NCBI RefSeq assembly: GCF_945859685.1
Contig: NC_079147.1
Span: 303,054,485 to 303,118,484, forward strand
From: Eupeodes corollae
Taxonomy: Eukaryota; Arthropoda; Insecta; Diptera; Syrphidae
Length of the DNA stretch: 64,000 bases
Direction: 5' to 3'
Part shown: positions 1 through 11,439 of the stretch, one piece after another
Layout of the letters: every line of letters begins with the position of its first letter
Position numbering within the stretch: the first letter of the stretch is position 1
Translations under genes and position numbers: made by a program
The notes under the pieces: model-generated
The model's database searches: none
The model's input: only the letters and a program-made list of their open reading frames with translations
What the model was told of the DNA's origin: nothing

Positions 1-665
1 TGGTGGAAGATTATGTAATCAGAATCGAATGCAGGGTAGTTAGGAAAATAACCAGGTATATAAAAATCTATGACATATGTGGGTAAATAAATCTTTAAAC
101 ATTTAAATGGAAGAAGAAGAAGAAGAAGCTAGAAGAGCAAATATTTGAGTGACGTATCTCGTTAGAGTTTCTGAGATTGCACAAGCTTTTAACTAAGTAC
201 GGTTTTCTCAATAAGAGGTAGATATTGATATTAGAAGCGCCATGATTAATAATTCCAAGAGGACAGCTGAAGTAAAGTTGAAAGTTCTCAACATACAAAT
301 GACATTAAGAGTTTTTGATCAAACTTGGAAGCTCTTGACATAGATACAGAATAGTAGAGGACCCAATATTGACCCTTGAGGAACACCAGACGAAATAGGT
401 AAAAACCTGGACAAACAGTCCCCAATTTGAACAGCTTGTTTCCTGTTAGCCAAATAAGAATATACAAGCTTAGTAGAACTTACAGACAAAGTTAACTGCT
501 GCGTAAGATTTTTTACACATGGTTGGCACTCTCGAAAGTCTTAGAAAAATCAAGTAAAATTAAGAAACTTAGATCGTCGAAATGAGTTGTACAGCTTTAC
601 TTTTTTCGGAAACCAGATTGTTTCGAAGTGAGCAAAGAGTTTGCTATAAAATAACCTTATTTAAA
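1..665 (-). mobile_element. LINE (jockey/CR1-type) reverse transcriptase fragment
   Basis: Read on the minus strand, this stretch encodes pieces of a non-LTR reverse transcriptase. Around 395-340 the typical core SGVPQGSILGPLLF is readable, preceded by a segment like STKLVYSYLANRKQ. After a frameshift, 298-150 reads QLYFSCPLGIINHGASNIN, which is the stretch that normally follows the YADD box in this group; the YADD itself is mutated to a VENF-like sequence. No continuous reading frame remains, so this is a dead fragment, cut by the window edge. Assignment to the jockey/CR1 group rests on these motifs only. Confidence 0.7.
110..128. repeat. (GAA)n microsatellite
   Basis: About six perfect GAA triplets inside the decayed LINE fragment. 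On the minus strand it translates as a run of phenylalanines, so a small reading frame here is an artefact. Confidence 0.85.
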
Positions 666-684
666 AGAAAAGACATATTGGAAT

Positions 685-1020
685 ATAACACTGACTTCAG
701 TAAGGCGTTTGAAAAACTCTTATAACGAGTTTTAGTTTTGAAATAAAAAAAAAGATGGGATTTAACGAACATTTCATGAAATGGCTTCAATCATAGTTTC
801 GAATCAAACAAGTTCAAAATTTGTCTTGAAATCACGCAAGGTAGTCACTTAGGTCCTATTCTGTTTATTTTGTTTTTATATAATATAAAGTCTGAGTTGA
901 ATTCCTCTGAATGCATCGTTAATGCGGACGATGTAACAATCTTTAAAACTGATTGTGACGAATTGCAATGTGATCTCAAAATTTCAAATAATTTGGTCTG
1001 GAAATGAATGTTTCTTTGTT
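685..1020 (+). mobile_element. LINE reverse transcriptase fragment
   Basis: The plus strand reads FSKAFEKL near 695, then ITQGSHLGPILFILF near 830-875, then a stretch ending NADDVTIFKTD near 920-955. These match motifs A, B and C of non-LTR reverse transcriptases, with YADD changed to NADD. Frameshifts separate the pieces. It is a different family from the minus-strand fragment next to it, judging by the GSHLGP variant of motif B. Confidence 0.65.
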
Positions 1021-1049
1021 GTAAAGGTAAAGTATAGAGCTGGAATTCG

Positions 1050-1375
1050 AAATCTGTCTATCTAACGCAAAACGCATACAAATTGTTAGAACCTACTTCA
1101 AAAATGGTGATTCTGCTACAGCTAAATATCGTGCCTTAAGAGATTATGGTTAATATAATCGTCTAACAACGGAAGCTATTGGCAAGTCCAGCTCACACAG
1201 AAAGTGAAGCCAGCTGACTATTCACATCACCGTAGATACTTCGAATGAATGCTTGAACTGCAGGTGGTGGACGGCGATTTTTCGAAGAAAACTTTCTTTA
1301 GCCACGAAGCACATTTACGTTAATAAGCAAAATTGTGGTATTTGGGGTTCTGAGAAATCTCATTATATCCACAAA
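1050..1375 (+). mobile_element. mariner/IS630-type transposase relic
   Basis: The plus strand reads RIQIVRTYFKNGDSATAKYR and then ALRDYG around 1070-1150, the N-terminal helix-turn-helix region seen in many insect mariner-like (SETMAR-type) transposases. After a gap and stop codons, 1245-1370 reads VVDGDFSKKTFFSHEAH and KQNCGIWGSE, the usual sequence around the first catalytic acidic residue, where SDEAHF is expected and SHEAH is seen. The catalytic Asp has become His and there are stops and a deletion, so the copy is dead. Confidence 0.75.
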
Positions 1376-1407
1376 AAGTCACTTATTCGGAGCGTTATGG
1401 TCATAAT

Positions 1408-1719
1408 ATGATAAGGAAAATAAAAGACGACAGAAATAAAGTTACCAAAAGAAACAGCTTTTTTTCGACCCCCCAAGTTCAAGGGCATTCGGAAGAGCAA
1501 CAGGCGACGACTATTGCAGACGATGTTGAGAGAATATCAACTGATATTTTTCTTCAAAGTTCAACTGTGATTTTACCTCAAAGTTTAATTGAGATTTTAC
1601 CTCAAAATTCTTCAAATGAAAGGAAGTACCTTCATAACCTTCACGGGTTTACAATTTTTTGCGAAATGAACACATTTAATTTTTCAAAAACGTTAAAAAG
1701 AGCCCTGATGAATAATTAG
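1408..1719 (+). other. 103-codon open frame of unknown nature
   Basis: An ATG-initiated frame of 103 codons, rich in charged residues and containing a near repeat (STVILPQSL / LIEILPQNS). I recognise no domain. It begins directly after the mariner relic and lies before the RTE element, so it may be a relic of another transposon or chance. I see no splice sites or promoter that would support a host gene. Confidence 0.15.
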
Positions 1720-1984
1720 CCCCGGGTACAAAAAATTTCTAATCTTATCGGGGGTTGGAGCACTTAGGGGATAGATTCTTAGAGTTTCCTCTTTATCTTT
1801 TTAGGTGGCTTCAAATTTAAAATAGCCCCGGACCCCCATTTTCTTCAATCCGGGCCTGACAACACATAAAATCAAAAATATTTTCTGGTATTTTTGTTAT
1901 AAACGGTGGTAGAGTGTTGTAAGCGCGGGTGCAAAATCGGGAAAACAAAAATAAAAAACACCTTATCAACGGCCCAACAAATTT

Positions 1985-4853
1985 GGAGGTTAGTGCGAGG
2001 ATATTACTGCAATCCAGGAAATACGATGGATAGGATCAGGGACAATAAAGAGAAAGAATTGCGACATTTATTATAGCTGTCATCAAAGATTGCATATACG
2101 AGTATTTGGATGCGGATTCGTCGTGGGAAAATGATCGAAAATCATGGATTTCAAACCAATAAGTGATCGCCTGGCTAAGATCCGCATCAAGGCCACATTA
2201 CAGAACATCAGTATAATATGTGCACACGCCCCTACCGATGATGCTGAGGAGTCTAGCAAGGAGGATTTCTACGACCTCCTGGATAGTCCAGAGTACGACG
2301 TCAAAATCGTACTCGGAGACTTCAATGCAAAAATCGGGAAGGAAGACATCTTTGGCGGATTAGTTGGAAAGCACAGCCTCCACGAAGAAACAACATAAAA
2401 CGGCTTCCGACTAATCGACTTTGCTGCAGCTCGTAAAACGGTGATAAGTAGCACTAGGTTTCCAAGACGGAAGATCTACACAGCAACCTGGCGATCTCCG
2501 GATGGTCGAACCACCAACCAAATCGACCATGTGCTAATCGGCGCAAGGCACGTATCCAACATCCTGAACGTGCGCACTTTCCGAGGAGCAAATGTCGACT
2601 CTGACCACTTTCTGGTACTGGCTAAGTTTAGAGCTCGAATATCAAACGACAAAAAAACACGTGCGGCCCAAAGAAAGAAGTTCAACATCGGTTGCCTTAG
2701 CACATTGGAGAATGCCAGAGACTACAGTGAGCGTGTGAGCGTGCGACTCTCCGCCGCAGTCCTCCCAAATACTATAGACGTCAACACAATGTGGAACCAA
2801 TATCGCGAAATAATAAAAAATATAGCCGAGACCACCATAGGTTACCAGCCCCCCCGAAAAAGAACCCGTGGTATGATGATGAGTGCGTGATATTGAAAAG
2901 AGAGACGGCAAATGCTCGTGTGCAGATGCTGCAACGGAAAACAAGAGCAGCAAGGGAAGAGTACCGAGAGAAAAGGAGAAATGAGAAAAAGACCCTGCGA
3001 AGGAAGAAAACATCATCCGCAGTTTTTCAGCTCAAAGATCTAGAGGAGTCAAGAACAACAGCCAACGTTTCTTTAAAAGGTCGAAGCAATTAACTTCTGG
3101 TTTTAAAACCGGGACACAAGCTCTTCGATACAGTGAAGGAAACCTAGTCACCGAAGCACATTAATTGTAGATGTTTTCAAGCAGCACTTCCAACAGCTGC
3201 TGAATGCGCAAAATGTCGAGCAAGATAATGACGAAAGAGAAGCAAGAACAGTCAATGAAGACCCAGTCCCAGCCCCCAGCAGAGAAGAGGTAGAAAGAGC
3301 CATCCAAAAGCTAAAAAATAACAAGTCCGCCGGGTAGTATGACTTACCCGCGGAATTCTTTAAACATGGAGGAAGTGTTTTGATAAACCGCATGCACCAC
3401 CGCATACCCACTGACTGGTCGATAAGCTTCATATGCCTTATCTACAAAAAAGGCGACCCGATGTTATGCAAAAACTACCGTGGGATATCCCTGCTTAATT
3501 TTGCACACAAAGTCCTATCCAACGTACTGTGTGAGCTTCTTAAACATTTCTTGAACTCAAATATCGGTATGTACCAGTTAGGCTTTAGGCCAGGCAGAAC
3601 AACGATAGACCAAATATTAACACTGAGGCAGATCCTGGAAAAGACCAACGAATTTCAAGTCGAAACCCACCATCTTTTCATCAACTTTAAAGCTGCTTAT
3701 GATAGCATCCACCGCCAAGAGCTTATGATGGCGATGTTTGAATTCGGGATCCCGAACAAACTGATCCAACTGTGTCGCATGACGCCAAACAATACGCAGT
3801 GCAGTGTGCAAATGGGTAACAGCTAATCCGATAATCCAAACCTGCGCAGGGTTTAGACAAGGCGATGTGTTGTCATGTGACTTCTTCAACATAGTCCTGG
3901 AGCAGATAGTGCGTAAGGCAGGTGTGAGCACGGAGGGCACTATCTTCAACAAATCCACTCAGCTCCTAGACTATGCGGACGACATAGACATAATCGGTCG
4001 ATTCAAGAGAGCTGTGTTTGAGGCCTTTACAGCGATTGAAGAACAGGCGGATTTAGTTAGTCTTGAAGTGAATGAGGACAAAACAAAGTACATGTTATCA
4101 ACAAACAAAGCAACATCTGTCCAACGCCAAGGACAAAACGTCACTGTTGGTAGCAGCAATTTCGAGGTAGTTAAGGAGTTCACTTACCTTGGAACAAACA
4201 TCAATCCCACGAACGACACCTTAGTGGAGATCCGAAGAAGAATTAATCGCTGCTACTTCGGTTTGGCCAAACAACTGGGTTTAAAACACTCGAAAGATAA
4301 AGTGTCTGCTATACAAAACTTTGATTTTACCAGTCCTGCTCTACTGCGCCGAGTGCTGGACGATAAGTAAAATAGGGGAATTGATACTGGGCACTTTCGG
4401 AAGAAAAATTCTTCGACGGATTTTTGGTCCCGTATGCGACGATGGCGACTGGGGAAGAAGATACAACCGACAACTGTATGAGCTGTACCAAGATGTGGAT
4501 GTAGTCCATAAGGCCAAGAAAAGACGACTACATTGGATCGGCCACATCGAGCGAATGGACGACAACGCTCCAGTCAAGAAAGTCTTCTAAGCCCAGCCCC
4601 CAGGTTCAAGACGACAAGGAAGACCGAACCTACGGTACAGGGACCAAGTGAATGCGGATGCCAGAGCGCTTCGTCTCGATGACTGGAGAGTGCATGCGAG
4701 GGATCATGGAAGACTTCAGTATCTCAGGCTGAGACCCTTCATGGATTGTGAGGCCGATAAGTTCAGTTTAAATAGTATGGTTAAATTATTTACTTATTCC
4801 AATTTATCTTTGAAGTTCTACATCCAAAGAAGAGGAATGTAAGTAAGTAAAAC
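1985..4853 (+). mobile_element. RTE-clade-like non-LTR retrotransposon, nearly full length, inactive
   Basis: This is one degraded element coding for an apurinic-type endonuclease followed by a reverse transcriptase. The endonuclease starts near 2010 (ITAIQEIRW, with the catalytic Glu), continues at 2144-2398 (ICAHAPTD, VLGDFNAKIG) and 2441-2640 (TNQIDHV, GANVDSDHFLV). The reverse transcriptase spans about 3260-4370: ELLKHFLN, GFRPGRTTIDQ, motif A INFKAAYDS, motif B GFRQGDVLS, and motif C DYADDIDIIGR near 3970. The C-terminal part is at 4320-4590 (HWIGHIERMD) and on to about 4760. At least four frameshifts or stops break it. RTE elements are usually about 3.2 kb, so only a little of the 5' end is missing. 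The 3' end is a short TAAG repeat (4839-4853), a tail type known from RTE elements. Clade assignment is from motifs, without phylogeny. Confidence 0.85.
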
Positions 4854-4889
4854 AACTATGTTAATGGATTAGAAATTTCATAAAGGAAT

Positions 4890-5225
4890 TCTCAAAAATG
4901 AGAAAAAGTGTCAGCGATAGTACAGAGTCTTGACGCACACCATCAGCGTTTATAGATAATAGTTTAGAATCCGTTTTATACGTCTTATATTAAACGGTCG
5001 GAAAAATAATTTCTAATCGAATGAAGAAGAGATTTTTCGACACCTAAAACATGTATTTATGATAAGAGAGCAAAAATTGTTTCAATGTTCGTTGAGATAA
5101 ACCATGAGATCATTAGTGGACCTTGTTCTATAAGAAAACCATACTGCCCGTCATTAAGAAGCTTCGTTCTTCATGATATCTCTCAAGTTAAACAATTAAT
5201 CTATTTCAGATCTTTAAAAATCCAA
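4890..5225 (-). mobile_element. CR1-like LINE fragment
   Basis: This matches, with many substitutions, parts of the minus-strand element at 56479-58650 (compare 57290-57660), including the stretch around a GVPQG-type motif B and the downstream segment equivalent to 57540-57620. It is a short, badly decayed internal piece of the same family. Confidence 0.65.
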
Positions 5226-7379
5226 GTGACGAAGACTTCTCAATTGATCTCGTGATTTAACATCTTTTCTTTAGAGCTGTAGAAGTTGATTCGAGACCTT
5301 AAAAATAGAATTCTTATCGAGAACCTAAAGACCTAAAAGAACTTATTGGTCAAGCAAAGGATATCTTGTTGCAACTGTCGCAGTGGCGGCCATTGTAGCT
5401 TCTTGTTACTCTTTTTTTTTTAATTAAAGAATTGAAACTTTTTATTGGAAAGCACTGAATTGTGACAAATTTCATATGATGAATTTGAAAAAAAAATCAT
5501 AGAACTTTAATTCAAGGTTAAAAGTTCAAAACTAATTCAAACTCAATTTAACCCAACAAAAAAAAAAGATTCCAAACGATCTTTTAAACTCAAGCAATCA
5601 ATATTGATGACTTTAAGTAATATCCAATTTGGTTCTCATGGATAATTTGTATTCGTCCAGGATTTATTTCCTCATCACATTGCCCTTTGAATATGTTTCT
5701 TTTATTGAAAAACCCAACAACAACCAATCAATCGCCCACACAAACTAATTACAACTTTACCGCCTTCAGACAAAATTTTTAAATTATTTCTGGCTGGTAA
5801 AAAATTCCAGGTTTCGTGTGTTGATTGTCTGTCAGTTGGGCCATAAAACATCGTCGCCATGCTTCCACTTTTAAAATTGGACCACTCCCAGTATGAAGTT
5901 TATTTTTTTTTCCCAAAAATCCAATGCCCAGAAAAACAAATTTCAGTCTTGTATGTTATTTGACCTGCAAAATATAACGAACCATTACAAGTTGTTAACA
6001 AGTTTAAAAAATTCGTCAGTAATTAATAACAAGAAATTATTGATTGTAATGGGCAACACTGTGCCACACTGGTCTGGCGGTCTGGCCCGATTCCACTGAA
6101 CACAACCCGTAAACATCAGAGAAGTCCATCTAATTAAAATTAACCACATCGACATCGGACAAAGAAAGCAAACGACCATCTTGGCCATGGTTCTTAGATC
6201 TGGCCCGGAGATGAGTTCCAGTTGGAGCTCGAAAGCAGAGCCAATTAATTACATGCCATGCTCATAACGAAGCGATAGGTTTAAGCTTTGTGGGCCTGAG
6301 CCCACTCTATCGGCGCGGAGGGAGGCGCAGCGGCGCGTCGGGGGTAGACTCACGCAAGCACGCACATTTTTAACATCTCAATCGAGTTCGATCGCCCAAC
6401 AAGGGAACGGAACGGGTAGGGAGGATTAGCATCTCAGAGAATTTCAAAAATAAAACTGACAGCCAAGATATTTGAATTTCAGTTTTATTGGATTATGACA
6501 GCACTTCTCAATCGGAACCGGAGAATGGCAGAGAAGATCAATTAGCCATGGAGAAGGGCTCAAGAAATAAAAATGAAAAGGAGAACAAAGGTAGTGAGGA
6601 AGAGGGGAGGAGAAGTTAACCCTTTTCTGATAGAGTTTATGACAGTTTGAGTTAGGGAATTATCATTTCATGTGTCTTGAGTGTGTCAGATGGTTCCAAG
6701 TTCCAAGGAAGTATGTACCTACAACGCCATCATGCGTCCACCACCTTGTTTTGGAGTGCAATCTACATACATAGATATCCAGATGTGTGTATAATCAAAT
6801 GGATGCTAGAATAAATGACAGCCGAATTACTTTATGAGGCAATTGGACAGCACAGGAAAGACAAGCTGTGGCGGCTTCGACGGCGGCGGCGACGAAAGAT
6901 TGGAGTGCTATAAATATTTTAAGAGTTTGTGTTCTTCTATGTCTCTTTTTTTTAATTGTTTATGATTATGACTTAACTGCTGAATGGATCGGTGATCATG
7001 AGAATGACTTTAAGTGTTCTTTGATTGGTGGGAAATTTGATTTTCTTTTATCATCGATGCTTCTAAGTGAGATGAATGTTTGAGGGAATTGGTTTTTGAT
7101 TTAATTCGATTTATCAAACAAGAAGATGTTCGAAATACTTAAGTCTATCTCATTTTTGAAGAAACAAAGAAGGGGAGACAATAATGTTGGTGTTTATGAT
7201 ACTTTTGCTGGACAGTTTTTATGTCAAACTCAAACTCTAAGTGCAACTTCAGTATTTCTAAAAAAAAGTATTTGTTTTTACTATAATAGGGGGTTCTATC
7301 TTGGCCGTTTAGGAAAAGGGAGCATTCTTCTTTAAAATATTACATTTGTTAGACGTTTAGAAAAAGCTTATTAGTTTGC
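5226..7379. other. No gene recognised; contains a GC-rich patch
   Basis: I see no credible coding sequence here. Most of it is AT-rich with homopolymer runs. The exception is about 6290-6420, where GC content rises sharply and CpG dinucleotides are frequent. This could be a promoter or regulatory island, or a relic of an unrecognised element. The small open frames at 5893-6099, 6868-7083 and 7126-7335 show no recognisable domain and no supporting splice sites. Confidence 0.5.
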
Positions 7380-7745
7380 AGGCAGTTCGCAGCCAATTCA
7401 ACACTGCCAGTGAGTGTTATAACTCCGCCTGTACTTGAGCGAGTTAATGATTCTATGGGACCGATCCTTTATCGCACTTGTACTTTGGCGTTAATCTTGA
7501 GGGGTTTCTCAATAAATCCTCTGGTGCGGATAGTGTTCCCATTATTGTTCCAAAGAGATGTCCTTTAATGCAGACAAAACAATTGCCTAAGCTTTTTCAT
7601 CTGTCCTACTCCTAAGGACTCGTTCTGAGCAGATGGAAAACAGCATTTGTCTAACCAATGCCCAAAAGGCGAATCCTCCTTCCTCTTAACCGATCACATT
7701 TATGTACATACGTCCTTTTTTTCAAGGTCGTGGAAACGCTGATTA
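7380..7745 (+). mobile_element. CR1-like LINE fragment, plus strand
   Basis: The plus strand reads FAANSTLPVSVITPPVLER and then VNDSMG, matching almost residue for residue the stretch FAVNSTLPESVMSPPVLES of the minus-strand element near 57835-57770. A second block, WKTAFVQPMPKRR, matches the start of its reverse transcriptase with the insert PKKGE before the NYRPI motif. Frameshifts separate the blocks. It is a 5'- and 3'-truncated copy of the same family. Confidence 0.7.
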
Positions 7746-7860
7746 TTTATTATTTTTAAAAAAAACTTAAATTTCGAAAGCTTTTTAATATTTCCCTGGT
7801 AGTTTCATGGCTCATGGATTGGTGATAATTTCATCAATGGATTATTTTCGTCGGTTGAAC

Positions 7861-7899
7861 AATGCCGTAAAATTTCGTTTTTTAACGATTTACGGCATT
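7861..7899. repeat. Short perfect hairpin
   Basis: AATGCCGTAAA at 7861-7871 is followed by its exact reverse complement at 7889-7899, giving an 11 bp stem with a 17 nt loop. It may be the end of a small decayed element; no function can be assigned. Confidence 0.6.
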
Positions 7900-8197
7900 G
7901 CTCACCCTAACACTGGAGTCGTCGCTTCCCAAAAAGTTAAAAAATACGTAGGCGAATATTAAATACAATCCATTTAAAAATTAAAATAAATCCAAGTTAA
8001 TTTAATTTGTTTTGATTTAATGTTTCGGGAATACTCAATTTTGCATTAGTAGATTACAATAGTATTCCACGGGACGGCTCTAGAATTGCTAGCATCGAAC
8101 TTCGGTCGTACTGTCAAGTATAGCGATTCGTTCATTAGCAGTACTACGCCAATATGAAATGCCTTATTACACTTTGCTAGTGTACAGATTGATTAGA

Positions 8198-8335
8198 CCA
8201 GACAATACCAGACAAGGCCAGACAAGACCAGACAAGACAAGACCAGACAAGACCAGACAAGACCAGACAAGACCAGACAAGACCAGACAAGACCAGACAA
8301 GACCAGACAAGACCAGACAAGACCAGACAAGACAC
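8198..8335 (+). repeat. Minisatellite of alternating GACCA/GACAA pentamers
   Basis: A tandem array in which the pentamers GACCA and GACAA alternate to make a 10 bp unit, about 13 units, with an early variant (GGCCA) and one place where GACAA is doubled. The open frame that runs through it (8159-8353, repeats of TRPDK/TRQDQ) is a product of the repeat and is not a gene. Confidence 0.9.
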
Positions 8336-9060
8336 GAAAGTTCAATTATTTAAAAATGTGTTATGTGCATGTATTGATAGATAAATAATACAAATAAATA
8401 CAATAATTGTGACCTACTGGTCTGTTAGACCGGGTGTGCGAAAAAATGAGAATAACTTTTTTCTCCGTTATTGTTTTTTGTTGAATTTGAATTTGTGTAT
8501 TGTAATAAAAGAGGTTTGTTGATTTAATATCATTCTCAAGGAGTATATATTTTAAAAAAAAACTACGGAATATTTGTAATACATGTCGAAAAATCGGCAG
8601 GTGAAAAAAACGGTCCGTGAGACCGCCTCGTCACCGGCACCATTAATCAAAGTCAAATTTTAGTCATCAATGTTGGGTTCTATAAGTACTTTCATTTTTT
8701 CACAAAATAAAACACATTACAGTTTTAGATAAATTTGCAAAGCAGTGCAATTGACCTCTTTTCAACACCTAAAAATTGTTGCTCCGGTCCGAAAAAGAGG
8801 GTTTTTCAACAATGTTAAGGACATTGTTAACGTGAAGCTCTACAGCTTAATTCAGTTTTCTTTAGGGAATATTTAATTTTCTGCACCATTAATAATAACA
8901 AAAAGAAAACTTAAATAAAAAAGAAAAAACTGATGAACACAACTTTTCGTATTAAAGAGACTATTTTTCAATTGTCACTTTCTTGGCTTCAAAGGTATTT
9001 TAAGTTCATGTTTGTGTGTATTCTTATAATACTGGTTGAGAAGATTTTTTAATTGGCAAT
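8336..9060. other. No gene recognised
   Basis: AT-rich sequence with two short stretches of higher complexity around 8415-8445 and 8605-8645, each with a GGTC...GACC-like imperfect palindrome. I could not assign them to a known element. Confidence 0.5.
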
Positions 9061-9064
9061 AAAA

Positions 9065-9588
9065 TTATAGAGAAGAGCTCTACAGAGCAATGTCTAGTTT
9101 TGGCATCCACGTCAAACTTACGTGTTTGTGCAGAATGACGATGGAGAATGCACGCTGCTCTATCAAGGTCGGAAAAGATCTCACAAATGCATTAGATGTC
9201 AAAAAAGGTTTTAGACAAGGCTATCGTTCTGGAAAGAATTGTGCAAAACTCAACCGTCAACACAATCTTCTAAAGGTCCATCCAATTACTCGGATACGCA
9301 GATAATATTGACATAATTGGAAGATCAAAGTGTAATATGTAGACGGCTGGGTCATGTAGAGGGAATGGACAGCTCGGAAGGCCTTCGAGTCCAATCCCGA
9401 GGAACGGCTCAGTAGAGGAAGACCGCGACTCAGGTGGCGCACTCAGGTGGTCGAAGACCTCACCTAACTTGGCGTGCGAAACTGGAGACAGCTAGTTAGG
9501 GACTGAGCTGGCTGGATACGCATATTGGTTGAGGCCCAGGTCTGCCCCGGGCTGTAGCGCCACCTTAAGTAACTAAGTAAGTAAATTA
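9065..9588 (+). mobile_element. RTE-like retrotransposon, internally deleted 3' fragment
   Basis: The first part (9070-9240) reads ELYRAMSSFGIHVKLTCLCR and then KKGFRQG, the region between motifs A and B of the RTE reverse transcriptase. Near 9290-9330 a piece of motif C remains (YADNIDIIGRS, Asp to Asn). It then jumps to the C-terminal region (GHVEGMDSSE) and ends at about 9560-9588 in CTTAAGTAACTAAGTAAGTA, a TAAG tail like that of the element at 1985-4853. The copy is dead through internal deletion and frameshifts. Confidence 0.8.
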
Positions 9589-10374
9589 TAGTGTTTCTGA
9601 TACCTCAGATTTGGAGAAATAATCTTTCAAAATTAAAAAAAAGTCACGTTAAAAAATTGTACAGAATTTAGAAGTTTAGTATCGATATCTTCAAAATAAA
9701 ATCAAAATATTTTCAGTATTTCTTAAAAACCGAAAAATCATATAAAATCGTTTTGCAATTAATACCAAAAAGGGGTGTTTAACAGAAAAAGGCAAAATGG
9801 TTTCAAAGTAATAACCCATAACAAATCCGTTCTCTTAAACAGGGCTCAAGATCAAGAACAAACATGAAATTGAAGATAAACTTTAAAATAATTATGAAAT
9901 GAGGAATTTTTTTAAATTTTAAAATCGAAACTCGAATTTGAAATCAGCAAGAAAAAGTTTTTCTCAAAACTATAAAAGCAAAAGATTCAGGGTTTCTGTA
10001 AACTTTACACGGAGGTAAGAAAAGACTTAGTAGTCATCTTATAGCTTATGGTTATGAGATTGTAAAAACCTGATGTTATGGAAAATTTAGAGTCAAAAGT
10101 CGAACTCAAAACATCTAAACTGTGGGACAAAAAACATGCACTATTTCATCTTCACGAAGAAATCCTAAAATATTGATAGCACACATTTCTTTATGTGGAC
10201 TTGAAGATTTGTAATTTTTTTTAAAGTTACCAAAAATCGCTGAAAATTCTTGGTTAAATCAGTTGTTTCATATTTGGAATGTGATCTTATTGGGACACAG
10301 AAAAAACCCAATTAGGATTAATCTACTGTTCATTATAATTTGGAAAAAGGATTGTATGATTTTTGCTAGCTTAC
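9589..10374. other. AT-rich spacer downstream of LSD1 exon 2
   Basis: No coding sequence is visible. If the LSD1 exon at 10375-11175 is part of a working gene, this is the start of its next intron, which must run past the left edge of the window. The block around 9880-9960 (TCGAATTTGAAATCAGCAA) resembles one at 46370-46400, so both may be copies of a small repeat. Confidence 0.5.
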
Positions 10375-11439
10375 CATATCATCTTTGTGCTTCGGGACTG
10401 GTTTTCCGCCAGCTCCGTAGAGTGGACAAGCTTGTCGGATGGGCACCATTTCCATCCCTGTCTGTTTGCTTAGAATAGTCATCGGATTGCCCCAGATTCC
10501 AGTGACTACCATCGCGCCCAAATCTGCGATGTAGTTATTCTTCCTGAAAGTGGCGATTCTGCCGCCAACTCGGTCTCGTGCCTCCAACACAATCACATCC
10601 ATGCCAAACTGCTGCAGTTGCTGGGCAGCAGCAAGGCCAGAGATTCCAGCGCCAATAACAAGAACTTTGGCGATTTTTTTCGTCGGAATGGGCTGAAGTC
10701 TCTTGAAGATGCCAAAATTGATGAATCCATGACGTTCCAAAAAGGCATGAACGCGTTTCACCAAATTCGGGTCACTATCGAATGGAGGTTCCATGTCCTT
10801 GAGAGCATTCTCCAAAATCAATTGCTGCTTTGGATTTTCGATCCACATCTGTAGCAAGCGATTGCGGATGTTGAGGAAGACGCGTTGAGCAACGAGTCCA
10901 GTTTTAGTGATGTCAGTGAAGCAGGCGGCTTCAGCTGAGGTCATCTTGTCAAATGGAATTCGGGACTGGAAGGCGGCTCCTTCTAACCCAGTGAGGATCT
11001 CTTTGTATGCCTCGGCGGCAGCTGCAGATGCTTCACGCACATCCATGATGTCTTTTGGATGGGGACTGCGAGAGTAATCAGACTTCTTGGGCTTGTTTAA
11101 GCCATCAGCACGGCGTTCTGAGGATGGTTTGTTTTCCATGCCATCTCCAGCTGTTCTATTTACATAGTATTCAACCTAAAATGCAAGTTTTAGGTTGTAA
11201 GCTTTCGTCTTCATCTACTTTGTTAAGGAGTCTCTTACCTTTGGTTTTCGTCGGCGACTTGTACGCCTTTCGTCTGCATTCGAAATATCATTGGAATCTT
11301 CGTCGTCTTTGATTTTTGGGGTGCGAAGTTTGGAGCTGTCTTCGTTACCACCACCGTTATCAGATTCATCGCTTATCAACGTTATGTAGTCCATATCAAT
11401 GGCAGCAGTTGTACTCGGAGTAGATTGCTTGTTTTCCAT
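10375..11439 (-). CDS. Su(var)3-3: LSD1/KDM1A-type histone H3K4 demethylase, first two coding exons only
   Basis: LSD1 removes methyl groups from histone H3 lysine 4 in the nucleus using FAD. Exon 1 is 11239-11439 (67 codons, acidic low-complexity N-terminus) and exon 2 is 10375-11175 (267 codons); the intron has a GTAAGA donor and a TTTTAG acceptor. Exon 2 begins VEY, as after the basic stretch in animal LSD1 (here RRRKPK at the end of exon 1). Residues about 132-231 form the SWIRM domain (AAFQSRIPFDKMTSAEAACF, then RVHAFLERHGFINFGI). The FAD-binding fold follows: GAGISG near residue 242 and EARDRVGGR near 265. The frame ends at a GTAAGC donor after DDM, just before the tower and the second half of the oxidase domain. 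Those parts, more than half of the protein, are absent from 1-10374. I chose the ATG at 11439; an ATG at 11139 in exon 2 also starts MENK. Identification is firm; whether the locus is intact is not. Confidence 0.93.

Noticed and set aside
8159..8353. Open frame of 64 codons made of TRPDK/TRQDQ repeats
   Set aside because: It is the translation of the pentamer minisatellite; no start context, no domain.
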